From contig JACMJM010000054.1 in NCBI GenBank assembly GCA_014380615.1, positions 1 through 43,249 of the forward strand: 43,249 nucleotides of DNA. The letters run 5' to 3'. The translations under genes were made by a program, and so were the position numbers. Of the stretch, positions 26,201 through 34,501 are shown one piece after another (within the stretch, counting starts at the first letter, position 1; every line of letters starts with the position of its first letter). The notes under the pieces are model-generated. The model worked only from the letters and a program-made list of their open reading frames with translations, was not told the origin of the DNA and ran no database searches. Source of the DNA: Sphingobacteriaceae bacterium (lineage in GTDB: Bacteria > Bacteroidota > Bacteroidia > Sphingobacteriales > Sphingobacteriaceae).

Positions 26201-27014
26201 CCTGTGAGGGCCTGTCGGAGTTGACTTCTGTGAGGATAGGATGAACAGTAAAGCCACTTTTAGTTAAATTATTTTGATACAGTGAACGATAAAAATGCCT
26301 GATGGATCCGTTATAAGTTTCAAAACGCCTTCGCTTCCAGCGGCGATAATCCGCTGACGAGCCTTTCAGTTCTGAGAAAAAGAATTTCCCCCGGTAAGTA
26401 ACAATGCGTGTTGAACTTTCATATTCGAATTTATCCAACAAAACATTTAGCTGGTAACCAAGAGCTTTATTCGAAATTTTAAGAAAGCTCTCCGTCGAAG
26501 CCTCAAGCACTTTAGTTTCCTTATCGTAACTTAAGGTGAGTTCCCTGGGATTAAGTATTACACATCTTGACGCATTTTCTGAGGTACCAACAAAGGCCGA
26601 CACAAACATTTCCATCAACCTCCTTCTGTCAGATTCGGCTTGAGGTTTTATTATTACTGATTTTAATATATTGCGTTTGGGAGTAATTTCTATTACCAGC
26701 GAATGGCTGAGGCCGCTAACCAAAACTTTTTGTGTATGAAGCTCGTAGCCTACGTATGAAACCACAAGCTCATACTGTCCCGGCTTTACGCCCTTAAGTG
26801 TAAACTTTCCATCTTCATCTGTTTGCGCGCTTTTTGAAGCATTGCTTAAAAAAACATTTGCGAACAGAATGGCTGATCGCGAAACACTATCTATTACTTT
26901 ACCACTAAAGGCATACTCCTGGCCTTGTGATACAGAAGAAAAAAAAAGAAAAATGAGCAAAAAGCAGCCCCAGATTCCGGACATGATGTTACTAAATATT
27001 TTCGAAACAATCAT
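23229..27014 (-). CDS. large secreted carboxypeptidase-regulatory/macroglobulin/TonB-plug-like protein
   Basis: 1261 residues. A signal peptide (about 1-32) precedes a CarboxypepD_reg-like beta domain (34-112). An uncharacterised region follows, then an MG2-like macroglobulin domain (about 424-530; VYLRTDRDVYTAGDDVWFQSYLV), further macroglobulin-like domains (about 565-660 and 748-800), a second carboxypeptidase-regulatory domain (about 862-925) and a TonB-plug-like segment (about 1010-1170, ending GYLLYITTKPGA). The C-terminus (FTIYWEPEVSTNEKGEAIISYY) again looks macroglobulin-like. No beta-barrel follows the plug, so it is not a transporter by itself. No thioester CGEQ motif is visible. A four-Cys cluster (1044, 1056, 1069, 1071) sits in the plug-like part. 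Related proteins are common in Bacteroidota; their function is unknown. Confidence 0.78.
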   Translation of the reverse strand: MIVSKIFSNIMSGIWGCFLLIFLFFSSVSQGQEYAFSGKVIDSVSRSAILFANVFLSNASKSAQTDEDGKFTLKGVKPGQYELVVSYVGYELHTQKVLVSGLSHSLVIEITPKRNILKSVIIKPQAESDRRRLMEMFVSAFVGTSENASRCVILNPRELTLSYDKETKVLEASTESFLKISNKALGYQLNVLLDKFEYESSTRIVTYRGKFFFSELKGSSADYRRWKRRRFETYNGSIRHFYRSLYQNNLTKSGFTVHPILTEVNSDRPSQAVVDKKIALFKTLNTDSLNYWLGQQQLPEFSHRVLRNFFLKEDDLIKPTNQPGIFELKFDRHIYLISKKRPKERMSESVAASTILTLTNNRALFDLNGTLLNGKDVFYEGGMIEKIADKLPDDYTPDKEEQLALTIHDKGSGIVPDKQLNLFFEKVYLRTDRDVYTAGDDVWFQSYLVNAQNNYPSLYSNNLFVELIAPNDSIVSRQVTKLVAGTGKGDFKLDDNLKTGNYRMRAYTNWMRNYGYDFVFEKRLTILGERIEGNSKYSVTNPDQKNVAVAISPVSAEAVKNIESFYTMSFFPEGGSLVEGLLTRIAFKVESPGGGAIAKGKIVNSKGDSITGFISNSGGMGTFMLSPDAGTAYTAYGVLSDGTRFKSNLPKAIKEGYALHVQEKDSTLTLLISANRPALSQSRGKSLIVTVKRAGRLIMAKQIVFSSSPVIIRIRKNTLSPGINTITLYDEEKKPHCERLVFIEPSKIDVSVNTDKNSYQAKEKATIILQAKDSYGLPVKAKFSIAAVDDIALTKAGTIESYLYLQSEVKGEIENPFQYFDPQNLTRKHDLELLLLTQGWRDFVWKRYKNSELKISYLPEQGINISGQVMEKNSAKPIKGANISLRTPQAAIKFYSTQTDSSGRFYINNLELFGHQSIIVASRDGRGEPLGRISLDSLFQDTLQIRSSRVASTNNTETRLEKQHESIIKRKREFRLADTIKLDAVKIRGRKTIQLLQGSATDFGYPDENFQITPKDYNFQDLRHYLLTKSNYATADVSQKIYICMGEPDMGLHKECRHDPIIQKNTTICPCDPTYQNIEPTYTADRNRVMFRGDDSLIMPKIFVNQKQIPIYDQDNEDVKDDQYQRYLNLPMSLIKSVTIKKIIESSVPLMGRVSMPGTGYLLYITTKPGALDWAQEDKLTLNINGYYQSRVFYSPKYEAASTKHDGRFTIYWEPEVSTNEKGEAIISYYNADSKTKIRIIAEGISETGVPLTGTAVYEVK

Positions 27015-27329
27015 CTAAATGCGATAGACGTATGAACTACTAATATAAACTTAATACTTAGTTTAACAATTCTCATTTACTCATCTTAACCGGCACTTAA
27101 TCGTATAATCGCCAACCACCAGGTAAAACCGGCAATAAGTTGTGTTCGGGCAGTTGGGCTCACAACCAACGCGTCAAATTGTCAAAGACGGTTTAGCCAT
27201 TTTAAATCAACCAGCGGTTATCTGCAAGTCACAAATCAGGTAAATAGATTTGCGTTAATCATTAAAAAAACATGTAACCTTTACCCCGAAAACCCGTTCA
27301 AGAAAATTGTATAAACCTAATAAGATGTT
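27015..27329. other. divergent intergenic region, 315 bases
   Basis: No coding sequence seen. An inverted repeat TAAACT-8 bases-AGTTTA lies at 27046-27065, just upstream of the leftward large gene, and could be an operator. The BLUF gene promoter element is listed separately at 27245. Confidence 0.5.
27245..27252 (+). promoter_or_regulatory. -7 box upstream of the BLUF gene
   Basis: TAGATTTG matches the Bacteroidota TAnnTTTG element exactly. The base run 19 positions upstream (TCTG) is only a poor -33 match. The implied leader is about 70 bases. Confidence 0.45.
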
Positions 27330-27767
27330 ATGAATTTCGGCCACAATTTGCATAGAATAGTGTATGTGAGTACGTCTATTGATTTACTGTCGGAGCAAGA
27401 ACTTCAGAAAATTCTTTCAGTAAGCAGAAAGAATAACGCACAGAAAAACATCACAGGAATTTTAGTTTACAACGACGGTAATATTTTGCAGGTATTGGAG
27501 GGTGATAAAAAAGATATCCATGCCCTGTTCGGGGTGATAAGTCAGGATCACCGCCATTACGGATGTATTATTCTACAGGATACCCATTCCGAAACCAGAA
27601 GCTTCGCCGAATGGTCGATGGGATTTAGATCTGTTTCGCATATTGAATTTATACAACTTGAAGGCTATTGGGATTTAAGAAGCAAAAACATGCCTCTTAT
27701 TAATAATGAGTCGGAGGGAACAGTTAGAAATATACTCAACATGTTTGTGGAACACAACCGGTATTAA
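27330..27767 (+). CDS. BLUF domain blue-light photoreceptor, short (PixD-like)
   Basis: 145 residues, essentially one BLUF domain (about 8-100) plus a short helical tail. The flavin-binding and photocycle residues are present: Tyr12 (RIVYVS), Asn40 (NITGILVY), Gln54 (ILQVLEGD), Trp95 and Met97 (EWSMGF). These correspond to Tyr8, Asn32, Gln50, Trp91 and Met93 of PixD. BLUF proteins bind FAD and switch a hydrogen-bond network under blue light. With no fused output domain it must signal through a partner protein. It is cytoplasmic. The genes around it offer no certain partner; a possible 60-residue membrane protein follows 204 bases later. Confidence 0.95.
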   Translation: MNFGHNLHRIVYVSTSIDLLSEQELQKILSVSRKNNAQKNITGILVYNDGNILQVLEGDKKDIHALFGVISQDHRHYGCIILQDTHSETRSFAEWSMGFRSVSHIEFIQLEGYWDLRSKNMPLINNESEGTVRNILNMFVEHNRY

Positions 27768-28294
27768 TTCACAAACATTTACATCTCAAGCTTTTATATA
27801 AAACCAGCTTATACTATAACTTACCGCCATTATATTTGTAAAACGTTTTTCTTAGCCTTTGATGAGTAGTAAGAGATAGGATTTTCCGTATTAATCTCAG
27901 CAAATTTATTATTAATACCCTAAGGGGATTTATTAACTTTTTAAATTGAAACTAATATTATTTAGCCTGATATGGGCCTGGCTACTATTGAGGTTTGCGC
28001 CGATGTAATTAATGTAGTGATAAAAGGTCAGTATGAAATGGTTCAGAAGCAAACCATCCGCCGTCTGCTTTATTACATCGGCATTCCCATAGAAGTAGTT
28101 CTTTTTGTAATCAACGTTCTGGTATACAAAAAAACAGGTATTGTTTTGTTGTAATTTATCTCGCCTTTACCACTAATTATTAAGGTTTCTTAGCTGATAT
28201 TTTTACGTTAACGAAGTTGTTACCATTGCAATACAGCATTTATAGTTCGAGAAATCTAGCTTAGTAACTCTTTCAAAAGAAATAGCCGATTTAC
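27768..28294. other. long spacer between the BLUF gene and the PL26 gene
   Basis: 527 bases holding only the doubtful small frame at 27972-28154. The last 140 bases before the PL26 gene contain TACCATTG at about 28222, one mismatch from the -7 consensus. No repeat or strong hairpin was found. Confidence 0.5.
27972..28154 (+). CDS. doubtful 60-residue single-pass membrane protein
   Basis: An open frame encoding a short polar N-terminus (MGLATIEVCADVINVV) and one strongly hydrophobic helix (LLYYIGIPIEVVLFVINVLV, about 32-51) followed by KK, giving a plausible single transmembrane topology. I recognise no family, and the region upstream is AT-rich without a good ribosome-binding site. It could be real, or an incidental frame in a spacer. 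Confidence 0.3.
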   Translation: MGLATIEVCADVINVVIKGQYEMVQKQTIRRLLYYIGIPIEVVLFVINVLVYKKTGIVLL

Positions 28295-31012
28295 ATGAAA
28301 AAATCACCCATCAGCCGTCGCGACTTTGTCAAAACTTCTGCGGTTATAGCAGCATCCCTGCCTTTAAGTTCAGCATTCGGATCTCTCGCAGAAAGCCAGC
28401 CATATATTCCTGTTGCCGACCCGGTGAAACTTAAATGGCTGGATGGAAAGTTTCCCGCCCTTTCGGCCGGAGCAACCTGGGGCGTGCCATGGCCACAAGG
28501 ACAATTTAAAAAAGCAACAGAGTTTTCGATAAAAACGTCGGCAGGTACAAACGTACCCCTACAGTCGTGGCCCCTGGCTTATTGGCCTGATGGATCATTA
28601 AAATGGACAGGGCATGCCATACCCGCCGAATCGGGAAAAACAGATCTGCTTCAACTTCAGCAGGAAAAAACAGCTATCACCTCTACCCCCTTAAAACTTT
28701 CGGAAACAGCGCAAACCATAGAGGTTAATACCGGGGTTATAACATGCCTGATCGAGAAGAAAGGCAAGACTGTAGTTTCATCTATTCTACTTAATGGAAA
28801 GGAAACCGCACGAGACGGCCGACTGGTTTTGTTATGTCAGGACAGGACAGAACCTGGCGAAGACGGAAATATACGTACAGAACAATTCCTTGGAGAGATC
28901 TCTTCCGTGGTTGTTGAACAAAAAGGCGATGTACGTTCTGTTATAAAGCTGGAAGGAAAACATACCAATGCTGAGGGAAAGGGTTGGCTTTCGTTTATTT
29001 TGCGGCTTTATTTTTATGCCGGAGCCGAATCCATTAAAATAATGCACACCATTATTTATGACGGGGATGAGAACAAAGACTTTATAAAGGGCCTTGGCTT
29101 ACGATTTTCTGTACCCTTAAAGGATGAATTACATAACCGCCATGTGCGCTTTATCGGCGAAGGAAATGGTGTATTCGCCGAAGGTGTAAGAGGATTAAGC
29201 GGACTAAGGCACGGGCCGGGGGGCGATGCCTCAATAAACCAGGTTAACGGCCAGAAAGTAACCATAACCGGAGCTGCAACAGACGATCTTCAATATATTC
29301 CCGCCTTTGGAGATTACACACTGTTTCAGCCCAATGCCGATTCGTTTGAAATAAAAAAGCGAACTAAGGCAGGCCATGCCTGGTTAAATCCCGATCAGGG
29401 ACGCCGGGCCTCGGGCAGCGCATTTCTTGGCACCCCTTCGGGAGGATTGGCCTTTGGAATCCGTAATTTTTGGCAAAGCTATCCCGCACAACTGGATATA
29501 CGGAACGCCGCTACTGATAATGGTGAGATTACGATGTGGCTTTGGGCACCCGATTCGACCGTTATGGACCTCCGCTTTTACCACGATGGGATGGGCCAGG
29601 ATACGTACGCCAAGCAATTGCGGGGCCTCGATGTTACTTATGAAGATTATGAGCCGGGTTTCGGAACGCCAAAAGGCGTTGCCCGTACCAGCGAAATGAT
29701 GATATGGGCCCTACCCGGAACACCCAGCCGCGAAAAGCTGGTAGAAATTGCCGAAGTTATAAAGACACCGCCTATGGTACTTTGCGAACCGGAATATTAT
29801 AAAAAGATGGAAGTATTCGGCGGTATCTGGAACCTTCCCGATCGATCGAGTGCCGGGAAAAAAGAGATAGAAGATAAGCTCGACTGGTATTTTGATTTTT
29901 ACAAAAACGAGATTGACCAGCGAAAGTGGTATGGGTTCTGGAATTACGGAGATGTGATGCACAGCTACGACCAGGACCGCCATGTTTGGAAATATGATAT
30001 AGGCGGTTGTGCCTGGGACAATTCCGAACTTTCAACTGATCTGTGGCTCTGGTATTATTTTTTACGCACAGGGCGTGCAGACGCGTTTAGAGTTGCTGAA
30101 GCAATGACACGGCATACCGGTGAGGTCGATGTACACCATACAGGGCGTTTCGCCCCGCTGGGGTCAAGGCATAATGTAATGCACTGGGGCTGTAGTGCTA
30201 AACAATTGCGTATCAGCACCGCTACCAACCGCCGGTATTACTATTATCTTACTGCCGACGAACGTGTAGGAGACTTGATGCGGGAACAAGTTAACGCTGA
30301 TAAAACCTTGCTTGTGATTCAGCCAACCCGAAAAGTGCGGAGAGGGAAGCCGATAGCTATCGACCCTCAGGGATCATACGCTCACATCGGCTTTGGCACC
30401 GATTGGGGAGCCCTGGCAGGTGCCTGGCTTACCGAATGGGAAAGAACAGGAGATAAAAACATTCGCGATAAACTGCTTAACAGTATGCGCACCATCGCCG
30501 CCCAGCCTCACGGCTTTTTTTCATCGGGGGCAATGATGGAACTTGCTACCGGGAAATTTCAGATCGGCGAAGGGAATCAAGTCGGGGCTTCACATCTTAG
30601 CGCCGTTTTTGGTTTAGTAGAAATTTGCGCCGAGTTGGTTAGAACTGTTAATGTTCCCGAATTCGAGAAGGCCTGGCTGCAATATTGCGAGTTGTATAAC
30701 GCATCGGGAGAAGAACAGAGTAAAGAGTTGGGCAGAGAGCTGGGCTCTTTAAACCTTGCCCAGAGCCATTCAAGGTTAACCGCTTTTGCCGCCAAACGGA
30801 AAAAAGACGACAAGCTGGCTAAACGGGCATGGAATGAGTTTTATAACTCTACAGGCGGTATTACACGACAACAAATACCAGAAATACAGCGCATCAGCGG
30901 CCCGCTTGTATTAAATCCGGTTAACGAAGCTAAGGGAGTATCGACTAACGGAGTAGCTCAGTGGGGTTTATCAGCAATACAATGCCTGGCCCTTATCGGG
31001 GATAAAATGTAG
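28295..31012 (+). CDS. PL26-type rhamnogalacturonan exolyase (PcRGLX/YetA-like), Tat exported
   Basis: 905 residues. The N-terminus carries a twin-arginine signal (ISRRDFVK followed by a hydrophobic stretch to about residue 28), so the folded protein should leave through the Tat pathway. The body matches the three-part PcRGLX/YetA-like architecture: N-terminal RIFT-barrel domain (about 45-130, LKWLDGKFPALSAGATWGVP), central beta-sandwich (about 130-475) and C-terminal alpha/alpha-toroid (about 480-905, with WYGFWNYGDVMHSYD and GCAWDNSELSTDLWLWYYF). The founding enzyme PcRGLX (PL26) cuts unsaturated disaccharides from rhamnogalacturonan I ends. It is 11 kb from the GH cluster but fits the same substrate. 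It is a single-gene unit, and function in this organism is inferred. Confidence 0.82.
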   Translation: MKKSPISRRDFVKTSAVIAASLPLSSAFGSLAESQPYIPVADPVKLKWLDGKFPALSAGATWGVPWPQGQFKKATEFSIKTSAGTNVPLQSWPLAYWPDGSLKWTGHAIPAESGKTDLLQLQQEKTAITSTPLKLSETAQTIEVNTGVITCLIEKKGKTVVSSILLNGKETARDGRLVLLCQDRTEPGEDGNIRTEQFLGEISSVVVEQKGDVRSVIKLEGKHTNAEGKGWLSFILRLYFYAGAESIKIMHTIIYDGDENKDFIKGLGLRFSVPLKDELHNRHVRFIGEGNGVFAEGVRGLSGLRHGPGGDASINQVNGQKVTITGAATDDLQYIPAFGDYTLFQPNADSFEIKKRTKAGHAWLNPDQGRRASGSAFLGTPSGGLAFGIRNFWQSYPAQLDIRNAATDNGEITMWLWAPDSTVMDLRFYHDGMGQDTYAKQLRGLDVTYEDYEPGFGTPKGVARTSEMMIWALPGTPSREKLVEIAEVIKTPPMVLCEPEYYKKMEVFGGIWNLPDRSSAGKKEIEDKLDWYFDFYKNEIDQRKWYGFWNYGDVMHSYDQDRHVWKYDIGGCAWDNSELSTDLWLWYYFLRTGRADAFRVAEAMTRHTGEVDVHHTGRFAPLGSRHNVMHWGCSAKQLRISTATNRRYYYYLTADERVGDLMREQVNADKTLLVIQPTRKVRRGKPIAIDPQGSYAHIGFGTDWGALAGAWLTEWERTGDKNIRDKLLNSMRTIAAQPHGFFSSGAMMELATGKFQIGEGNQVGASHLSAVFGLVEICAELVRTVNVPEFEKAWLQYCELYNASGEEQSKELGRELGSLNLAQSHSRLTAFAAKRKKDDKLAKRAWNEFYNSTGGITRQQIPEIQRISGPLVLNPVNEAKGVSTNGVAQWGLSAIQCLALIGDKM

Positions 31013-31418
31013 TTCATCTCTGTTTCAAACGATCCAATTAGTGCCTTTGTGCCTTTGTGGCCTACTAAATTTTCAACAACGGAGGCCCGAAGTCACTAAG
31101 TAAACCCGGATTTCACAGCTAATTGAGTAGTTCAGGTAATTGCTTTGCGATCTTTGCGCCTTAACTTCTGTTGCTTCGCGTGAAATAAGCTCTTAATTTG
31201 CACACTACGGAATGCGAATCAAGTAAAAGGCGGTTTTTCGATCTTATGATTTTTTTCACGCAAAGATCGCAAAGACAAAAACACGCAAAGAAGGGAAGTG
31301 TATATCGTTTCCTTCAATTATCCAAGCAAATAACGCACATCGCCCCTCTCCTTTGGGAGAGGGATCAAGCCTGATGGTTTTTAAACCTGAATATCTGAGA
31401 CAAAAACAAAGAACATCC
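31013..31418. repeat. repeat-rich intergenic region with CTTTGCG/CGCAAAG inverted copies
   Basis: 406 bases without a gene. An 8-base tandem repeat (GTGCCTTT twice) is at 31041-31056. CTTTGCGATCTTTGCG (31143-31158) recurs as its exact reverse complement at 31259-31274, and GCGTGAAA/TTTCACGC flank the inner sides, so the whole forms an inverted repeat of about 130 bases. A further CACGCAAAG follows at 31282-31290. Similar CTTTGCG-type strings are, from general knowledge, dispersed between genes in many Bacteroidota genomes. Confidence 0.65.
31344..31363. terminator. CCCTCTCC-TTTG-GGAGAGGG hairpin
   Basis: A perfect 8-bp stem with a 4-base loop, 56 bases past the stop of the leftward helicase gene. 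It lacks a long T-run on either strand. It may act as a terminator or be another copy of a dispersed palindrome. Confidence 0.45.
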
Positions 31419-32720
31419 TTACCTCGCTACCTCGATCTTAATTTTTTTATTCTTAATCTTCTCTCCCTTTATAGCACCCAATACCTTGTCGGCCAGATTA
31501 CGTTTAACGGCAGCGTACGAGGAATGATCCAGCACCTCTATCAAGCCTAAATCTTCTTTCTCCAGCTTCCCTTTTTGCAGCATCAAACCTACAATATCAA
31601 CCTTGTTAATCTTATCTTTTCTTCCGGCGGCTATGTACAATGTAGCCCAGGGCGTAGGTTGCGGAATCAGATCTCTCTCGGGTAATGTTTCTATTTCAGG
31701 TTCTTGTTTTAAATACGGAAGCTTTTCATCTTCTGTTAAAATGAGATAGGAAGTCCCCTTGGCGTGCATACGGGCGGTACGTCCGTTGCGATGCAGAAAT
31801 GCCTGCTCATTGTGAGGCAATTGATAATGAACGATATATTCAATTTCTGGTATATCCAGCCCCCTCGACGCCAGATCGGTGGTTATCAGAATATTATGAC
31901 TACCATTTCTAAATTTAATTAATGCAAGCTCTCTCTCCTCCTGCTCCATCCCTCCGTGAAAAATATCATGAAATAATCCTTTTTCATAAAGCAAATCGCT
32001 AATTCGTTCCACTGCTTCGCGATGGTTGCAAAATACAAGCGTCGGGGCTCCTCCTATTTTACAGATCAGCGAAAATAGTGTATCGAGCTTATCAGCCGCT
32101 TTTGAAATAACCGCTTTTTGCCGCAAATGCTGTGCAGATTTTCCAGTCTGGAGAAAATTAATCTCCGTGGCATTTTTTAAACCGGCAAAAGCAGGCACCT
32201 CCTCCATCTGCGTAGCTGAAGTGAGGATGCGCCTTTCAAGCCCGGGGAGACTTTTAATGATATAGGCCATATCATCATGAAAGCCGAATTCCAAAGCCTT
32301 ATCAAACTCATCAAGCACCAGAACCTTAATTTTAGATCCGTCAAAACTTCTGCTACGAATATGATATGTTAACCTTCCCGGGGTGCCGATAAGCAGTGCG
32401 GGCGGCTGTGAAAGATTATTCTTCTCTATTTTAGTGCTGTGCCCACCGTAGCTGCAGTTTACCTTAAAACCAGTGCCCATAGCTTTAAACACCTGCTCTA
32501 TCTGTAATGCCAGTTCACGCGAAGGAACCACAACTAATGCCTGTATCCCCTGAATATTGGGGTCTAATGCTTTTAAAACAGGTAATAAGAAGCCAAGTGT
32601 TTTTCCCGAGCCTGTGGGTGAAAGAAGTACGATATCACTTTTATGCGGGGCATTTAGTGAAGCATGCTGCATTTCATTCAGACTGCTTATTTTAAGATTT
32701 TCGAGTACTTTTTCTATCAT
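31419..32720 (-). CDS. DEAD-box ATP-dependent RNA helicase with DbpA-like RNA-binding tail
   Basis: 433 residues from the ATG at 32720, which has GGAG 10 bases upstream; the longer frame would need a TTG start. Helicase motifs occur in order: Walker A SPTGSGKT (34-41), PSRELA, GTPGRL, motif II DEFD (137-140, a variant of DEAD), SAT (168-170), LVFCN, TTDLASRGLDIP and HRNGRTAR (310-317). The last about 75 residues (TPWATLYIAAGRKDKINKVDIVGLM...) form a DbpA/CsdA-type RNA-binding domain, which in DbpA binds 23S rRNA. It probably remodels RNA in ribosome assembly or cold adaptation. TACCTTTG at 32736-32743 (minus strand) matches the -7 consensus but would leave a very short leader. Confidence 0.93.
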   Translation of the reverse strand: MIEKVLENLKISSLNEMQHASLNAPHKSDIVLLSPTGSGKTLGFLLPVLKALDPNIQGIQALVVVPSRELALQIEQVFKAMGTGFKVNCSYGGHSTKIEKNNLSQPPALLIGTPGRLTYHIRSRSFDGSKIKVLVLDEFDKALEFGFHDDMAYIIKSLPGLERRILTSATQMEEVPAFAGLKNATEINFLQTGKSAQHLRQKAVISKAADKLDTLFSLICKIGGAPTLVFCNHREAVERISDLLYEKGLFHDIFHGGMEQEERELALIKFRNGSHNILITTDLASRGLDIPEIEYIVHYQLPHNEQAFLHRNGRTARMHAKGTSYLILTEDEKLPYLKQEPEIETLPERDLIPQPTPWATLYIAAGRKDKINKVDIVGLMLQKGKLEKEDLGLIEVLDHSSYAAVKRNLADKVLGAIKGEKIKNKKIKIEVAR

Positions 32721-32955
32721 GTGATTTAATCTCCGCAAAGGTAGGGCAAATCAATTTATCGGAACGATTATTATTACCCTACCATTTACACCGATTTGTA
32801 TTCATTTTACCCAGCTAATTGCCAAATTTCCAATACTTAGGCATTTGTCTCAGATTCAATCCAAATTTAGCAGGGTGTGGCTAATCTGGTATAATTGTTT
32901 AACACAAATAGCAGAATACTATTATATTGCCTCATTATCTTGTTAGTTTAAAACA

Positions 32956-33552
32956 ATGATTTGGTACGAAGAAGAAGTTAAACATTTAGAGAGAGAAGGT
33001 AAGAACCTTAAATACCGAGCCGATACTGCATTTTACGGAAGCTCCTCAATTAGGTTATGGACCACAATATATTCTGATTTTCAGCGCTATAAGCCGGTTA
33101 ATCTGGGATTTGGAGGCTCAACACTAGCGGCCTGCGTATGGTTCTTTGATCGTATATTTTCCAACTATAATCCGGGTTCGATTATAATTTATGCCGGAGA
33201 CAACGATTTAGGCGACGGCAGGCACCCCGAGGAGGTCTTTATATTTTTTCAGCAGATGGTACAAAAAATCAACGCCCGATACGGGGATATCCCCTGTTAC
33301 TATATCTCTATTAAGCCCAGCTCAAGCCGGTGGAACATTATAGAAAGTTTAAAATTCACCAACTATCTTATTGAAAATGAGATTAACAGAATGAATAATA
33401 AATGGAGCTTCGTAAATATATACAACCGCATGGTTGATAAAAACGGTTATCCTAAGAAAGAATATTACGATAATGACGACCTGCATTTAAACGCCGCCGG
33501 TTTTGATTTGTGGAAACAGATTTTATTGTCTAAGCTATCTAGCACTATCTAA
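32956..33552 (+). CDS. SGNH/GDSL-type hydrolase, cytoplasmic
   Basis: 198 residues, no signal peptide. SGNH blocks are visible: FYGSSSIRLW with the nucleophile Ser30, NLGFGGS (Gly53/Gly54), YAGDNDL with Asn83, and DDLHLNAAGF with the Asp174/His177 dyad. Family members deacetylate or de-esterify sugars, lipids or other esters. It is followed 36 bases later by an alpha/beta-hydrolase esterase gene on the same strand, so the two are likely an operon of two ester-cleaving enzymes. The substrate is unknown. Its spacer (32721-32955) has TATAATTG at about 32890, one mismatch from the -7 consensus. Confidence 0.88.
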   Translation: MIWYEEEVKHLEREGKNLKYRADTAFYGSSSIRLWTTIYSDFQRYKPVNLGFGGSTLAACVWFFDRIFSNYNPGSIIIYAGDNDLGDGRHPEEVFIFFQQMVQKINARYGDIPCYYISIKPSSSRWNIIESLKFTNYLIENEINRMNNKWSFVNIYNRMVDKNGYPKKEYYDNDDLHLNAAGFDLWKQILLSKLSSTI

Positions 33553-33588
33553 AAATTACTCATTAACCTAAACCAGTCTACTAACCTA

Positions 33589-34317
33589 ATGAACAGAGAG
33601 TACTATAAATGGCACAGTCCGGCACTTGATAAAGACATGGAACTTTTAGTTTTCGGGCATGCCGGGGCAACTGTTCTTTTTTTTCCTCCTCGTACAGGAC
33701 GGTTTTACGAATATGAAGACTGGCGTTTGATTGAAACTCTGCAACCCAAAATAGAACAGGGGTTTTTACAGGTATATTGTGTAGACAGCATAGACGTGGA
33801 AAGCTTTTACAGCGAGGGTACTTTTCCCGATCAGAAAATGGCCCGACACCTGCAATATGAACAATATATACTTAATGAGGTATTGCCGCTAATGCACTAT
33901 AAGAACCCCGGTTCGTACATGATAGCCGCCGGATGCAGCATGGGAGCATATCATGCGGTAAATTTCGCCTTCAAATATCCTCAATATTTCAGCAAAATAG
34001 TAGCCATGAGCGGCCGGTACGACCTTACCCAGCAGTTAAATCATTACAACGATTTGCTCGAAGGGTATTGGGATGAAACCATCTATTTCAATATGCCCTC
34101 TCAATATATCCACAATATTTCCGAACTGGAACTTCTAAACGCGTTAAGGAGGCTGGAAATAGTACTGGCAGTAGGCCATGAAGATCCCTTTTTCGAGAAT
34201 AACCGTCTGCTTAGTGAGGCACTTACCAATAAAGGCATTAATAATCAGCTTTTCATCTGGGATGGAGAGGCTCATAAAGCTAAGTACTGGAGAAAGATGC
34301 TTGATATTTATTTATAA
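33589..34317 (+). CDS. alpha/beta-hydrolase esterase (esterase D/PHB depolymerase-like)
   Basis: 242 residues, cytoplasmic. The fold belongs to the putative-esterase group (S-formylglutathione hydrolase/Fes-like). The nucleophile elbow is GCSMGAYHA with Ser117; the catalytic Asp is probably Asp199 (GHEDPF) and the His is His229 (GEAHKAKYW). It starts 36 bases after the SGNH hydrolase and is probably co-transcribed. Substrate unknown; a role in removing acyl groups from sugars would fit but is not shown. Confidence 0.88.
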   Translation: MNREYYKWHSPALDKDMELLVFGHAGATVLFFPPRTGRFYEYEDWRLIETLQPKIEQGFLQVYCVDSIDVESFYSEGTFPDQKMARHLQYEQYILNEVLPLMHYKNPGSYMIAAGCSMGAYHAVNFAFKYPQYFSKIVAMSGRYDLTQQLNHYNDLLEGYWDETIYFNMPSQYIHNISELELLNALRRLEIVLAVGHEDPFFENNRLLSEALTNKGINNQLFIWDGEAHKAKYWRKMLDIYL

Positions 34318-34501
34318 GCCGACAATCTACCTCTAACATGCTATCCAACAAGAACTTACATCAGAACCTAGGCCGAGACCCTCAAAAAAATCCATAAAAA
34401 ACACTCACCAAAAACTTTTTTTCAACAGCGGTAAGATTTTTGTATTAGTACTTATAAACGTGAATTGGATTATCATTTTTGGATAACCTCAAATCTGCAC
34501 T

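Noticed and set aside
23229..27014. Complete TonB-dependent transporter or alpha-2-macroglobulin protease trap
   Set aside because: There is no beta-barrel after the plug-like part and no thioester motif, so neither complete function is supported.
31041..31290. CRISPR-like array from the CTTTGCG/CGCAAAG repeats
   Set aside because: Copies are short, irregularly spaced and in both orientations, with no spacers of constant length and no cas genes nearby.
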